A stretch of 64,000 nucleotides of DNA from JAVBNN01 sp031551525 (GCA_031551525.1 JAVBNN010000013.1:1-64000), one strand, 5' to 3'; positions 8,222-15,828 are shown, numbered from the stretch's first letter. Program-made: numbers and translations. The notes: a model not told the origin generated them from the letters alone.

Positions 8222-9175
8222 TCAGAATTGATTGTTCAGTTTATTGTCGAGCATGTTTTTCGCCTGGGCTACCATATCGTCCAGCACCTTCTGGCAGGGC
8301 TCCACGGCTTTGATAAGGCCGATGATCTGGCCGATGGAGTGCAAATATTTTTCCGTATCGCCGGTTTCCCAGGCGATGCGACCTTTCATGGCCAGCATCA
8401 TTTTGTGTATTTCATCGAGCGTTTGGCCGCCGAATTCATGCCCCAGCACTTCGTAGGCCGCTTTGGTTTTGGCTACGCGGTTGGGGTTGTCGGATTTCAG
8501 GGTGATGGTATCGGTGGAAGAAGCTTCGACCAGCCATTCTTTAAAGAGGGGGCTGACTTCGGCTTCGGTGGTAGCGACAAAGCGGCTGCCCATGAGTATG
8601 CCTTCCGCGCCGTAGGAGAGGGCAGCCAGGAGACCGCGCCCGTCGTAGATGCCGCCGCCCATGATGACAGGGATGTTTACCGCGTCGATGACTTCCATGG
8701 CCACGATTTCACTGCTCACACCAAAGGGGCCGGGATGGCCGCCCGCTTCAAAACCGATGACGGCAATAGCATCGAAGCCTTGTTCCTCCAGTTTTTTTGC
8801 GAAACGTACATGCGGTATTTTGTGGAATACTTTGACGTCGGCTTTTTTCATTTTTTCGATGATCGCGCCCGGGTTGCGCCCGGAGGTTTCGACGACCTTA
8901 ATGCCCTCGTCAATGACTATGTTGAGATTGCGCTCGATGTCTTCGCTTGCCGCCGAGGTAGAGAGGTTAAAGCCAAAAGGTTTCTCGGTCAGGCGTTTTG
9001 TTTCTTTTATCGCGGCCAGGAGGTCTGCTTTGGTGCTGTAGCTACTGGCTGTCAGTATGCCGAGCCCGCCGGCGTTGGATACTGCCGCGACCAGTTGTGG
9101 CCGCCCTACGTGCTGCATGCCGCCTTGAACAATGGGGTATTTGATGTTGAACAGTTCTGTGATTTTGGTTTTCAT
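8222..9175 (-). CDS. Nitronate monooxygenase / FMN-dependent enoyl reductase-like protein
   Basis: A 317-aa TIM-barrel flavoprotein of the NMO/2-nitropropane dioxygenase/FabK superfamily. It has YPIVQGGMQHVG at the N-terminus, NAGGLGILTAS, the GFEAGGHPG loop and MGGGIYDGRGLLAALSYGAEGILMG for FMN phosphate binding. In an anaerobe and next to CoA genes, a role as an FMN enoyl-thioester reductase or isomerase is more likely than nitronate oxidation; that is inference. The ATG at 9175 is chosen because a GGAGG lies about 10 bases upstream; longer starts would overlap the CoA-transferase gene. Confidence 0.85.
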   Translation of the reverse strand: MKTKITELFNIKYPIVQGGMQHVGRPQLVAAVSNAGGLGILTASSYSTKADLLAAIKETKRLTEKPFGFNLSTSAASEDIERNLNIVIDEGIKVVETSGRNPGAIIEKMKKADVKVFHKIPHVRFAKKLEEQGFDAIAVIGFEAGGHPGPFGVSSEIVAMEVIDAVNIPVIMGGGIYDGRGLLAALSYGAEGILMGSRFVATTEAEVSPLFKEWLVEASSTDTITLKSDNPNRVAKTKAAYEVLGHEFGGQTLDEIHKMMLAMKGRIAWETGDTEKYLHSIGQIIGLIKAVEPCQKVLDDMVAQAKNMLDNKLNNQF

Positions 9176-9197
9176 GAATAACATCCCTCCAACTTTT

Positions 9198-9845
9198 TCA
9201 GGAAAAAGTGCCAACTTTTTCGGGTATTATAAGGTCGGCTTCGGTCGCGGCCACAACGTCGGCAACGGTCACGCCCGGACCGGTTTCTTCTAGTACCAGG
9301 CCTTTATCGGTTACGCGCATAAGCGCCATTTCGGTGATGATGGTGTTTACCTTGCCTTTAGCCGTGAGCGGCAGAGTACATTCTTTTCTTATTTTAGATT
9401 TGCCGTCTTTGGTGTGTTCCATAGTAACAATGACTTTTTTTGTGCCGGCCACGAGATCCATGGCGCCGCCGGGGCCGGCTACTTTGCGGCCGGGCACTTT
9501 CCAGTTGGCCAGGTTGCCTTTTTCGTCTACTTCCATGGCACCCAGGATAACGGCGTCGATATGGCCGCCGCGGATGAGGGCGAACGAGGTGGCGCTGTCG
9601 CAAAAACTGGAGCAGGGCGTGATGGTAGCATACAGCGATCCGGCATTGCCCATGTCAAGATCTTCCTGGCCGACGGCAGCCAGGCCGCCTATGCCGACAC
9701 AACCGTTTTCCGACTGGAATACGACGTCTTTGTCGCCGACGTAATCGACTACCAGAGTGGGTATACCCACACCCAGGTTGACGACATCGCCGTCTGTTAG
9801 TTCCAAAACCGCCCGGCGGGCGATAACATCTCTATAATCAGGCAT
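9198..9845 (-). CDS. 3-oxoacid/acetoacetate-type CoA-transferase subunit B (AtoA-like)
   Basis: A 215-aa beta subunit of a class I CoA-transferase. It has LTDGDVVNLGVGIPTLV and the catalytic SENGCVGIGG (Glu at about 46), which forms the glutamyl-CoA thioester. The AtoDA/ScoAB families move CoA between acetyl-, butyryl- or succinyl-CoA and acetoacetate. The ATG overlaps the TAA of subunit A (TAATG), giving coupled 1:1 synthesis. In this pathway it could activate acetoacetate released by the lyase, which would fit an HMG-CoA route. Confidence 0.92.
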   Translation of the reverse strand: MPDYRDVIARRAVLELTDGDVVNLGVGIPTLVVDYVGDKDVVFQSENGCVGIGGLAAVGQEDLDMGNAGSLYATITPCSSFCDSATSFALIRGGHIDAVILGAMEVDEKGNLANWKVPGRKVAGPGGAMDLVAGTKKVIVTMEHTKDGKSKIRKECTLPLTAKGKVNTIITEMALMRVTDKGLVLEETGPGVTVADVVAATEADLIIPEKVGTFS

Positions 9846-10501
9846 TAGCAATCACTCTCCACGATATAGTCAATTAAAATACCAGGAACAGTCACCAGTT
9901 CCGGGTCAAGTTCGCCTACTTCCACTACTTTGTCAGCTTGGGCAATTACGACGTCTGCTGCCATGGCCATCAGGGGGTTGACATTTTTGGCTGTCCGGCG
10001 CATAAAGAGGTTTCCGGCCCGGTCGGCCACGTTGGCTTTTATGATGGCCAACTCTGCTCTGAAGCCCTCTTCAAACAAATATTCCTTGCCGTTGATAACG
10101 CGTTTTTCCTTACCCTCCTCGAGTTCGGTACCGATGCCGGTCGGGGTGTAAAAACCGCCTATGCCTGCGCCGCCGGCGCGAATCTTTTCTGCCATCGTAC
10201 CTTGCGGTATGAGGACGAAATCCGTTTCGCCGGTCATCATCTGGCGGCCGGCTTCCGGGTTACGCGCTATGTGCGTGGCGTAGATTTTTTTGAATTGGTG
10301 TTTGACGATCATTTTGCCTACGCCATGGTCGGGCGCCACATTATCGTTGGCGATAAGGGTGAGGTTTTTAACACCAGATTCAAGCAGGGCGTCGGTTATC
10401 TTAGTCGGGTTACCGAAAAAGGTGAACCCGCCGATCATGATGGTCATTCCGTCCTTTACCATGCTTGCGGCCTCTTGCACGGAAATTATCTTGTTTCTCA
10501 A
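9845..10501 (-). CDS. 3-oxoacid/acetoacetate-type CoA-transferase subunit A (AtoD-like)
   Basis: A 218-aa alpha subunit with the N-terminal pattern ISVQEAASMVKDGMTIMIGGF, LTLIANDNVAPDHGVG, GFYTPTGIGT and DRAGNLFMRRTAKNVNPLMA, typical of AtoD/ScoA. The length matches the family. It forms a heterotetramer with the downstream B subunit. It is not the longer glutaconate CoA-transferase (GctA, about 320 aa) known from Acidaminococcus. A GGAGG site precedes the ATG. Confidence 0.92.
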   Translation of the reverse strand: MRNKIISVQEAASMVKDGMTIMIGGFTFFGNPTKITDALLESGVKNLTLIANDNVAPDHGVGKMIVKHQFKKIYATHIARNPEAGRQMMTGETDFVLIPQGTMAEKIRAGGAGIGGFYTPTGIGTELEEGKEKRVINGKEYLFEEGFRAELAIIKANVADRAGNLFMRRTAKNVNPLMAMAADVVIAQADKVVEVGELDPELVTVPGILIDYIVESDC

Positions 10502-10535
10502 AACTATTCCTCCTAACGTGTATCTTGAAAATTTG

Positions 10536-11270
10536 TCAGCGTTTGTTTTTGTTGGCGAAGCCCACGCCCATGAGGCCTAACGAGCTGAAGGCTTCAAAGT
10601 CATATGGTACGCCCTGGTTAAGGCGGTTGATAAACTGCTTGCTCATGGCGAGGGCCGCGCGGTCGATTTTGGCCATTTTCTGCGCCCAGCCGAGCGCCAC
10701 TTCGAGTGCCGTACCGTCCGGCGCCACTTCGTTTATCATGCCCATGGCCAGTGCTTCCTGGGCGCTGTATTTTTTGCCCAAGAGGATCATTTCGTTCAAC
10801 TTGCGGCGGCTGACTACTTTAGCGACGTTTACCGAGGCTATGCCGGGGACGATGTTCATCTCCAGTTCCGGCAGGCCGAACAGGGCGCTTTCGTTGGCTA
10901 CGGCCAGGTCACAGTAGGTGACGATGCTGTTGCCTAGGCCGAGAGCGTGTCCATTGACGGCGACGATGAGCGGCTTGGGGAAGGTGAAAAAGGCATCGGT
11001 GAACTCTTTCAAAGAGGCGTAGTCGTTGTATATTTCGATAAGCGGCAGTTCGGCGTTCTTTTTTATTTCTTCAACGTCGCGCCCGGCGCAGAAGGATTTG
11101 CCCTCGGCGGCCAGGACAAGGACGTTCACTTCATCGTTTTCTGCCGCGGCCTTGAGGGCTGACAATATTTCCTCTTTCATGCGGCGGCTTATCGCGTTGC
11201 GCTGTTCGGGCCTGTTGAAGGTAAGCGTGGCGATTTTGTTGTCCATAGCAAATTTAATACATTCGTACAT
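10536..11270 (-). CDS. Enoyl-CoA hydratase/isomerase family protein (first gene of operon)
   Basis: A 244-aa crotonase-fold protein with GKSFCAGRDVEEI and NGHALGLGNSIVTYCD. The first catalytic Glu is missing (GLGNSI in place of GGGCEL); the second is present (FGLPELEMNIVPG). It is the first gene after the sigma54 promoter, with an AGGAGG site. Like the paralogue at 7434-8201 it probably acts on a CoA thioester in a reaction needing one acid/base, perhaps double-bond isomerisation. The reaction is not certain. Confidence 0.86.
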   Translation of the reverse strand: MYECIKFAMDNKIATLTFNRPEQRNAISRRMKEEILSALKAAAENDEVNVLVLAAEGKSFCAGRDVEEIKKNAELPLIEIYNDYASLKEFTDAFFTFPKPLIVAVNGHALGLGNSIVTYCDLAVANESALFGLPELEMNIVPGIASVNVAKVVSRRKLNEMILLGKKYSAQEALAMGMINEVAPDGTALEVALGWAQKMAKIDRAALAMSKQFINRLNQGVPYDFEAFSSLGLMGVGFANKNKR

Positions 11271-11314
11271 CTTACTTCCTCCTTTTTTGTGAAATTATAT
11301 ACGACTTTTGATAG

Positions 11315-11331
11315 AGCAAATATCGTGCCAA
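11315..11331 (-). promoter_or_regulatory. Sigma54 (-24/-12) promoter of the catabolic operon
   Basis: The minus strand reads TTGGCACGATATTTGCT, a near-perfect match to the sigma54 consensus (TGGCAC, 5-bp spacer, TTGC). It lies about 45 bp upstream of the first catabolic start codon. The adjacent gene encodes a sigma54 activator, and palindromic sites lie upstream, so transcription of the whole block is very likely RpoN-dependent and inducer-controlled. Confidence 0.92.
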
Positions 11332-11335
11332 AAGC

Positions 11336-11371
11336 AAAAAAATGCCGGACGGCTGTTTTTCAGCGTCCGGC
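11336..11371 (-). terminator. Terminator of the sigma54 activator gene
   Basis: On the minus strand GCCGGACGCTG pairs with CAGCCGTCCGGC (one bulged base) around a short A-loop, followed by ATTTTTTTGC. It separates the activator gene from the catabolic operon promoter. Confidence 0.88.
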
Positions 11372-11390
11372 AAGCGGATAAAAAATAAAA

Positions 11391-11408
11391 TTTACAAATT
11401 TTTGTAAA
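11391..11408. promoter_or_regulatory. Activator binding site (UAS) candidate 1
   Basis: TTTACAAATTTTTGTAAA is a perfect 8-bp inverted repeat with a 2-bp centre. It lies about 70 bp upstream of the sigma54 promoter and is repeated with one mismatch at 11490-11507. Position and recurrence fit an enhancer site for the neighbouring activator. Confidence 0.7.
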
Positions 11409-11472
11409 CATATTTTGTTGTAATTGCAAGAATTGTCAGATAAATCAGGCGACTATAGAGTGAAGTGAGCAA

Positions 11473-11489
11473 TTTACAGAAATGTGTAA
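11473..11489. promoter_or_regulatory. Activator binding site (UAS) candidate 2, imperfect
   Basis: TTTACAGAAATGTGTAA is a weaker version of the palindrome at 11391-11408, with TTTACA and TGTAA arms. It directly abuts candidate 3, so the two could bind adjacent activator dimers. Confidence 0.5.
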
Positions 11490-11507
11490 TTTATAAATTT
11501 TTGTAAA
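11490..11507. promoter_or_regulatory. Activator binding site (UAS) candidate 3
   Basis: TTTATAAATTTTTGTAAA differs from candidate 1 at one base. It lies just after the activator stop codon and about 160-175 bp upstream of the sigma54 promoter, a normal enhancer distance. Confidence 0.65.
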
Positions 11508-11514
11508 TTCACAT

Positions 11515-12906
11515 TTATTGTTTGTCAATACCGTGATCGCGCAACTTGTTGTACAGAGTGGAGATGGCGATATTCAACTCGGCGGCTATCTTTTTTTTGT
11601 CTTCCACGCTGTGGCCAAATGTTTCAAGGTAGTGGGTCAGAACTTCGCGTTCAAAATTGCCGACCATTTGGCTGAGAGTATGGCCACTTTGCAGTGTTTT
11701 AAAATTTTTACCTTCGTTATGGCCGGTGCTTATCAGGGTGCTCGGCAGGTGGTGCGCTGTGATGACGCCATCATCAGACATGACGCAGGCGTGTTCGACC
11801 GCATTCTTCAGTTCTCGCACATTGCCCGGCCAGGAATATCCCTGTAGCGTGCTCATTGCGTGTTCGGCGATGGTGATGGGAGTCTGTTTGCGGCGTTCCT
11901 GCATTTGGATAAAGTCGCGCACTAAGAGGGGAATATCCGCTTTGCGTTCTCTAAGGGCGGGCATATTGATGACGAACACAGCCAGGCGGTAATACAGGTC
12001 GCCCCGGAAGTTGCCGGTGTCGACGAGTTTATTTACGTCACGGTTGGAGGCGGCAACTATCCTTACGTCTATGGGGATGTTTTTTTCGCTGCCGACTTTT
12101 TTTAGCTTTTTGTCTTGCAAGATGCGCAGCAGCTTGGCTTGCAGGTTGAGTCCCATTTCGGATATTTCGTCGAGAAAAATGGTGCCGCCGTGGGCTATTT
12201 CAAACAGGCCGATTTTGCCGCTTTTTTTGGCACCGGAGAAAGCGCCTTCAACGTAGCCGAACAGCTCACTTTCGAGAAGATTTTCCGGGATCGCGGCGCA
12301 GTTGATGTCGACAAATGGTCCGTAGCGGCGGGAACTGGCATTGTGTATGGCTTGCGCCATGACGTCCTTGCCGGTGCCGCTTTCACCGAGGAGCAGGATT
12401 GAACTGTCTGTTTTGGCGACTTTTTTTGCGTTGTTTATTGCCAGCGCCAGTCCTCCGTCAGAGCCAATAATGTCTTTAAAGGTCATGTGGGCGCTATACG
12501 TTTCTTTTATGCGGCTGTCCAGTTGGCTTATCTGACGGTTTTTCTGTTCGAGTTCGCTCAGTATATTGGTTATGCGGCGCACATCTTTGACGATAAGGAG
12601 GATGCCGAGCAGTACGTCGTCGATGACGATGGGGAAATAGTCGCAGTAAGACTCAAAGCCTTCCGCACGGCGTCGTATGTCCATGAGTGGTTTGCGTTTT
12701 TTGATTATTTCGTCCAAAAAAGTGCGCGGGCGTAAAATGCGCCAGTCCAGCCCAACGCATTCTTCGCGGCTCTTTTTTAGAAAAGAGAGATAGGCGTCGT
12801 TTATATAAAAAACCACGCCGCGTTCGTCTGTTATCAGTACGCCGTCGTTGATCAGATCGAACAGTTTTCGTACGCCCGGACTGACCAATTCATCCAAAGT
12901 GACCAT
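11515..12906 (-). CDS. Sigma54-dependent transcriptional activator with PAS domain
   Basis: A 463-aa enhancer-binding protein. Residues 10-115 form a PAS-like sensor (LFDLINDGVLITDERGVVFYIN), followed by a short coiled linker. The AAA+ domain has Walker A GESGTGKD (174-181), the sigma54-contact loop GAFSGA (221-226, Ser for the usual Thr) and Walker B GGTIFLDEI. A Fis-type HTH ends the protein (IAAELNIAISTLYNKL). It is not a two-component receiver protein, so the PAS domain probably senses the inducer or a CoA intermediate. It lies directly upstream of the operon it most likely controls. Confidence 0.93.
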   Translation of the reverse strand: MVTLDELVSPGVRKLFDLINDGVLITDERGVVFYINDAYLSFLKKSREECVGLDWRILRPRTFLDEIIKKRKPLMDIRRRAEGFESYCDYFPIVIDDVLLGILLIVKDVRRITNILSELEQKNRQISQLDSRIKETYSAHMTFKDIIGSDGGLALAINNAKKVAKTDSSILLLGESGTGKDVMAQAIHNASSRRYGPFVDINCAAIPENLLESELFGYVEGAFSGAKKSGKIGLFEIAHGGTIFLDEISEMGLNLQAKLLRILQDKKLKKVGSEKNIPIDVRIVAASNRDVNKLVDTGNFRGDLYYRLAVFVINMPALRERKADIPLLVRDFIQMQERRKQTPITIAEHAMSTLQGYSWPGNVRELKNAVEHACVMSDDGVITAHHLPSTLISTGHNEGKNFKTLQSGHTLSQMVGNFEREVLTHYLETFGHSVEDKKKIAAELNIAISTLYNKLRDHGIDKQ

Positions 12907-12920
12907 ATTGACCTCGCTTG

Positions 12921-13886
12921 TTATATTGGGAAGAAGATTGTTTTACCGTTGAGGCGGGTTTTACCTGCCAGGCCGTTTAGTGCGAAACTTTCGAGGCAGG
13001 AGAGTACGCCGGCGGTGAAAAACCATTTGGTGCGCAGGGGGGAACCGGCCCAGATTTTTTCATATATAGCGCGGGCCAGGGTAAAGGCGTCGCCGCTTTC
13101 GGCGGACAGCCGCTGCTGTACCTTGTCGCTTATTTTTTGGTAATGTTTGATAGCTTTGTCGCAAGCCGGCTCTATATCATAAATCGGCTGGCGGTGGCCG
13201 GGCAGCAGGATGGTGGCATTGAGGGTCTTTATCTTGGACAGGCTCTCTTGGTAGAGGTTGAGCATGTCGAGGTTATTTTCCCGGTAATATAGGGTCGGGT
13301 AAAAGTCATCCATGATAAGGTCGCCGGTGAATACTATGCCGCTTTCGCTGTCAAGCAGGCTCATATGCTGCTTGCTGTGGCCAGGTGTGACGATGGTGCG
13401 CAGAGAATGGCCGGCCAGCGGGATGTTCTTGCCATCGCACAGGTATTGCACCGCGCAGTTGAATTTAAAGTTTTCTTTTTGCAGGTATGTCTCGACGAAA
13501 AAAGAGTAGGTGGGCTCAGTCGGCCAGCCGTTATCTTCAAAATAGTGTTGGATACTGATCCAGTATTCGCGGTCGGTGAGTTTTTGCGTCATCAAATATT
13601 CCTGTTCACTGATATAGACAGTCGTATCCGGGCCGGCCAGAAAATCGCAGCCGCCGATGTGGTCTACATGGCCGTGGGTCAAAAATATATCCAGAGAAGA
13701 GGAGTCTATTCCCAGGTCTTTTAAGCCTTCAGAGAGTATTTGCCAAGATTTTTGGGTATTGTGGCCGGTGTCGATAAGAAGACTGCGGTCTGGGGTTTTG
13801 ATCAGGTAACAGTTTACGGTTGGCAGCGGACCGTAGTTCAGGGGCAGTTCAAAGCTGTAAATGTTGTTGGCAAATTTTCTTATCAT
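12921..13886 (-). CDS. MBL-fold metallohydrolase
   Basis: A 321-aa metallo-beta-lactamase-fold protein. Metal ligands are visible in LTHGHVDHIGG, TPGHSKQHMSL, FTGDLIMDDFYP and LPGHRQP. The C-terminal extension (about 230-321) resembles the helical tail of LACTB2/CoA-thioesterase-like members. Family members hydrolyse thioesters, lactones or phosphoesters; in this cluster an acyl-CoA thioesterase role is plausible but unproven. It lies 14 bp upstream of the activator gene on the same strand, so the two are probably co-transcribed. It is the last gene before the intact tRNA-Trp. Confidence 0.85.
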   Translation of the reverse strand: MIRKFANNIYSFELPLNYGPLPTVNCYLIKTPDRSLLIDTGHNTQKSWQILSEGLKDLGIDSSSLDIFLTHGHVDHIGGCDFLAGPDTTVYISEQEYLMTQKLTDREYWISIQHYFEDNGWPTEPTYSFFVETYLQKENFKFNCAVQYLCDGKNIPLAGHSLRTIVTPGHSKQHMSLLDSESGIVFTGDLIMDDFYPTLYYRENNLDMLNLYQESLSKIKTLNATILLPGHRQPIYDIEPACDKAIKHYQKISDKVQQRLSAESGDAFTLARAIYEKIWAGSPLRTKWFFTAGVLSCLESFALNGLAGKTRLNGKTIFFPI

Positions 13887-14104
13887 GTCTGTCTCGCTTT
13901 GTGGTAAATAAAAAATTCTTTTACCTGCATTGTAATGTAAGAATGAAAGCTTGGCAAATATTTAATACAAGCATAATGAGTTGTAAATACGTAAAGTTTT
14001 GTTTCAGTTTTAAAAATACAGTGATGGTGGCACTGTGCAATTACTGTGCAATTGCAATTTACGATGCGGGTTTTTAATGGTTAAATGGCAGACATAAAGG
14101 CGAA

Positions 14105-14145
14105 AGAAAAAAGAGCCATAATGCGCTAAAACGCACTTGGCTCTT
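14105..14145 (-). terminator. Terminator of the tRNA-Trp/tRNA-Gly/tRNA-Asp transcript
   Basis: On the minus strand GAGCCAAGTGCG pairs with CGCATTATGGCTC around a short loop, then TTTTTTC. It lies 10 bp beyond the tRNA-Trp CCA end. Confidence 0.82.
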
Positions 14146-14154
14146 CGTTTTTTG

Positions 14155-14230
14155 TGGCAGGGGCAGAAGGACTTGAACCCTCAACCAACGGTTTTGGAGA
14201 CCGCTACTCTACCAATTGAGCTATACCCCT
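14155..14230 (-). tRNA. tRNA-Trp (anticodon CCA)
   Basis: A 76-nt cloverleaf with encoded CCA. The acceptor AGGGGTA pairs with TGCCCCT, the D arm is GCTC/GAGT, and the anticodon stem GCGGT/ACCGT closes loop CTCCAAA with anticodon CCA; the T arm contains GGTTCAAGT. Its 3' 47 bases recur at 781-827, marking it as the attachment site of the putative island. Confidence 0.96.
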
Positions 14231-14233
14231 GTA

Positions 14234-14308
14234 TGGAGCGGAAAACGAGATTCGAACTCGCGACCCTCGCCTTGGCAAGGCGATGCTCTACCACTGAGCT
14301 ATTTCCGC
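14234..14308 (-). tRNA. tRNA-Gly (anticodon GCC)
   Basis: A 75-nt cloverleaf with encoded CCA. The acceptor GCGGAAA pairs with TTTCCGC, the anticodon loop is TTGCCAA and the T loop is GTTCGAATC. It lies 3 bp upstream of tRNA-Trp on the same strand, so the two are co-transcribed. Confidence 0.96.
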
Positions 14309-14564
14309 GTCTGCATCCTGTCGATAAAGCATCACCTGCTGTGTTGTTCCTCGTATTTTATGCTCAAGGTACCTGTAAGTACATCTCCGCTAAAATACTC
14401 ATCGTGCCTTGCATCTGATGCTTTCCATTCAGCACTTGGTTTTGTGCCTTGCAGCAAATTGAACAGTAAAATTTGCTCGCGCTACCACCTCTGTCGCCTT
14501 CTTGCCCGCATCAGATTCATTGTTAGCGAGCGTAAAAACGACGAAATATTTTTATAATTTATAC

Positions 14565-14641
14565 TGGCGACCCGGATGGGACTCGAACCCACGACCTCCG
14601 CCGTGACAGGGCGGCATTCTAACCAACTAAACTACCGGGCC
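14565..14641 (-). tRNA. tRNA-Asp (anticodon GTC)
   Basis: A 77-nt cloverleaf with encoded CCA. The acceptor GGCCCGG pairs with CCGGGTC (one G-T pair), the anticodon loop is CTGTCAC and the T loop GTTCGAGTC. It is the first tRNA after the promoter at 14680-14708. A 256-bp spacer with no recognisable gene separates it from tRNA-Gly. Confidence 0.96.
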
Positions 14642-14679
14642 GCGTGCATTACACAGGCGCAAAGCCCGTCTAAGATAAA

Positions 14680-14708
14680 ATTGTAGCATATGGCACTGTT
14701 TTTTACAA
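14680..14708 (-). promoter_or_regulatory. Sigma70-type promoter of the tRNA cluster
   Basis: On the minus strand TTGTAA and TACAAT are separated by 17 bp, about 45 bp upstream of the tRNA-Asp 5' end. Confidence 0.75.
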
Positions 14709-14799
14709 GTGTTTTTTGTTTAGGGCTGTTAAAGAGGATTTAGCGGGTATTTGTCGTATATTGCAGGCATAGTAGTTTTCTGGGGAGGGTACGGTACTG

Positions 14800-15414
14800 G
14801 TGAGAGAAAAATGGCTGGAGGGAGAAAAGTTTTTACGGGCAGCCGATATACGCCTGGCTCCGCTGCTGGATAGATTCGGACCGTGTGATCTTACGCCGGT
14901 AGCGCCGGAAAATTATTTTTCCACGTTGGTGCGCGGCATATTGTCCCAGCAGGTGGCTCCCGAAGTGGCCGCTGGTTTTTTCAGGGCGTTTACTCAGATT
15001 TATGGCGACATGCCTGATCCGGCCAAACTGGCCGCCGTACCGGAAAAGGAGTTGTCCGGTTGCGGGTTTTCTGAACAGAAGGCGGGTTACATAAGAGAAC
15101 TGTCGGCGGCAATAGTCGGCGGCAAGATAGACGTGGCGCGCTTTGGCGAGATGGATGACGCGATTATAATCAAACAGCTGACAGAAGTAAAGGGTTTTGG
15201 CCGCTGGACGGCGGAGATATTTCTCATACTGGCGCTCAACCGGGCAGATGTGTTGCCGGCGGAAGATTTTGGTTTGAAAAAAGCAATGAAAGAATTTTTG
15301 CGATTGCCGGTCGTGCCGCAAAAGCGCAGCCAAGTTACTGCTATTGCCGAAGCATGGCAGCCTTGGCGCAGTCTGGCGACCTGGTATTTTTGGCAGTATT
15401 TTGCCAGCCTTTGA
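14800..15414 (+). CDS. DNA-3-methyladenine glycosylase II (AlkA-like, HhH-GPD)
   Basis: A 204-aa base-excision glycosylase of the HhH-GPD superfamily. It has FSTLVRGILSQQVAPEVAAGFF, then the helix-hairpin-helix LTEVKGFGRWTAEIFLI, and the catalytic Asp in LPAEDFGLKKAM. The C-terminus WRSLATWYFWQ is typical. It removes alkylated purines from DNA. It lacks the N-terminal domain of E. coli AlkA, as in many short bacterial forms. It begins with GTG behind a GGGGAGGG site. A second, unrelated 3-methyladenine glycosylase (Tag) lies at 28184. Confidence 0.9.
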   Translation: MREKWLEGEKFLRAADIRLAPLLDRFGPCDLTPVAPENYFSTLVRGILSQQVAPEVAAGFFRAFTQIYGDMPDPAKLAAVPEKELSGCGFSEQKAGYIRELSAAIVGGKIDVARFGEMDDAIIIKQLTEVKGFGRWTAEIFLILALNRADVLPAEDFGLKKAMKEFLRLPVVPQKRSQVTAIAEAWQPWRSLATWYFWQYFASL

Positions 15415-15828
15415 TTACAGTATGAGAACGATTGTGCCGAGCGTGATGAGTATAGCCCCGGCAACGGTTTTAGCCGTGAAGGGTTCATTGAGTACGGCAT
15501 AGGCCAGTATGAGAGTGAGCACTATGCTGAATTTGTCGATAGTGACGACTTTGGTTACCGGGCCGATTTTTATTGCGTGATAATAGCACAGCCAGGACAG
15601 GCCGGTCGCGAGACCCGACAGGCAAAGAAAAAGCATGCTCTTGTGGGATATAGCGGGTATGTCTTTGTGGTGGCCGGTGGCAAATACTATGCCCCAGGCC
15701 AGTACTATGACCACTACTGTGCGGATGGCTGTTGCCAGGTTTGAATTGACGTTTTCTATGCCTATTTTAGCGAGTATGGAGGTCAACGCTGCGAAAACGG
15801 CTGAAAGTATAGCAAATATTATCCACAT
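15415..15828 (-). CDS. Half-size EamA/DMT-family membrane protein
   Basis: A 137-aa protein with about five hydrophobic helices corresponding to a single EamA domain, half of a normal ten-helix DMT exporter. It ends in ILITLGTIVLIL, typical of the family. Such half-size members function as dimers. The ATG at 15828 is chosen for its AAAGGAG site eight bases upstream; the longer frame has none. It is convergent with the AlkA-type gene with no gap. Substrate unknown. Confidence 0.82.
   Translation of the reverse strand: MWIIFAILSAVFAALTSILAKIGIENVNSNLATAIRTVVVIVLAWGIVFATGHHKDIPAISHKSMLFLCLSGLATGLSWLCYYHAIKIGPVTKVVTIDKFSIVLTLILAYAVLNEPFTAKTVAGAILITLGTIVLIL

Larger units (their letters stand above)
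781..14199. mobile_element. Putative genomic island integrated at tRNA-Trp (no integrase seen)
   Basis: Seen: a 47-bp perfect direct repeat (781-827 and 14153-14199) brackets about 13.4 kb. The intact tRNA-Trp is at the right end and a 3' fragment at the left end, the geometry left when an element integrates at a tRNA and supplies a new 3' end. Everything inside, from the TRAP operon to the MBL-fold gene, forms one catabolic package with its own sigma54 regulator. Against: no recombinase, relaxase or excisionase gene is present, so the element would be decayed or mobilised in trans. Base composition inside is not obviously different by eye. Confidence 0.55.

Noticed and set aside
8228..9181. 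317-aa plus-strand frame opposite the NMO-like gene
   Set aside because: Aromatic-rich antisense artefact; the minus strand encodes the clear flavoprotein.
14309..14564. Spacer between tRNA-Gly and tRNA-Asp as a possible extra tRNA or small RNA
   Set aside because: No cloverleaf can be formed and no promoter or terminator is visible; treated as transcribed spacer.
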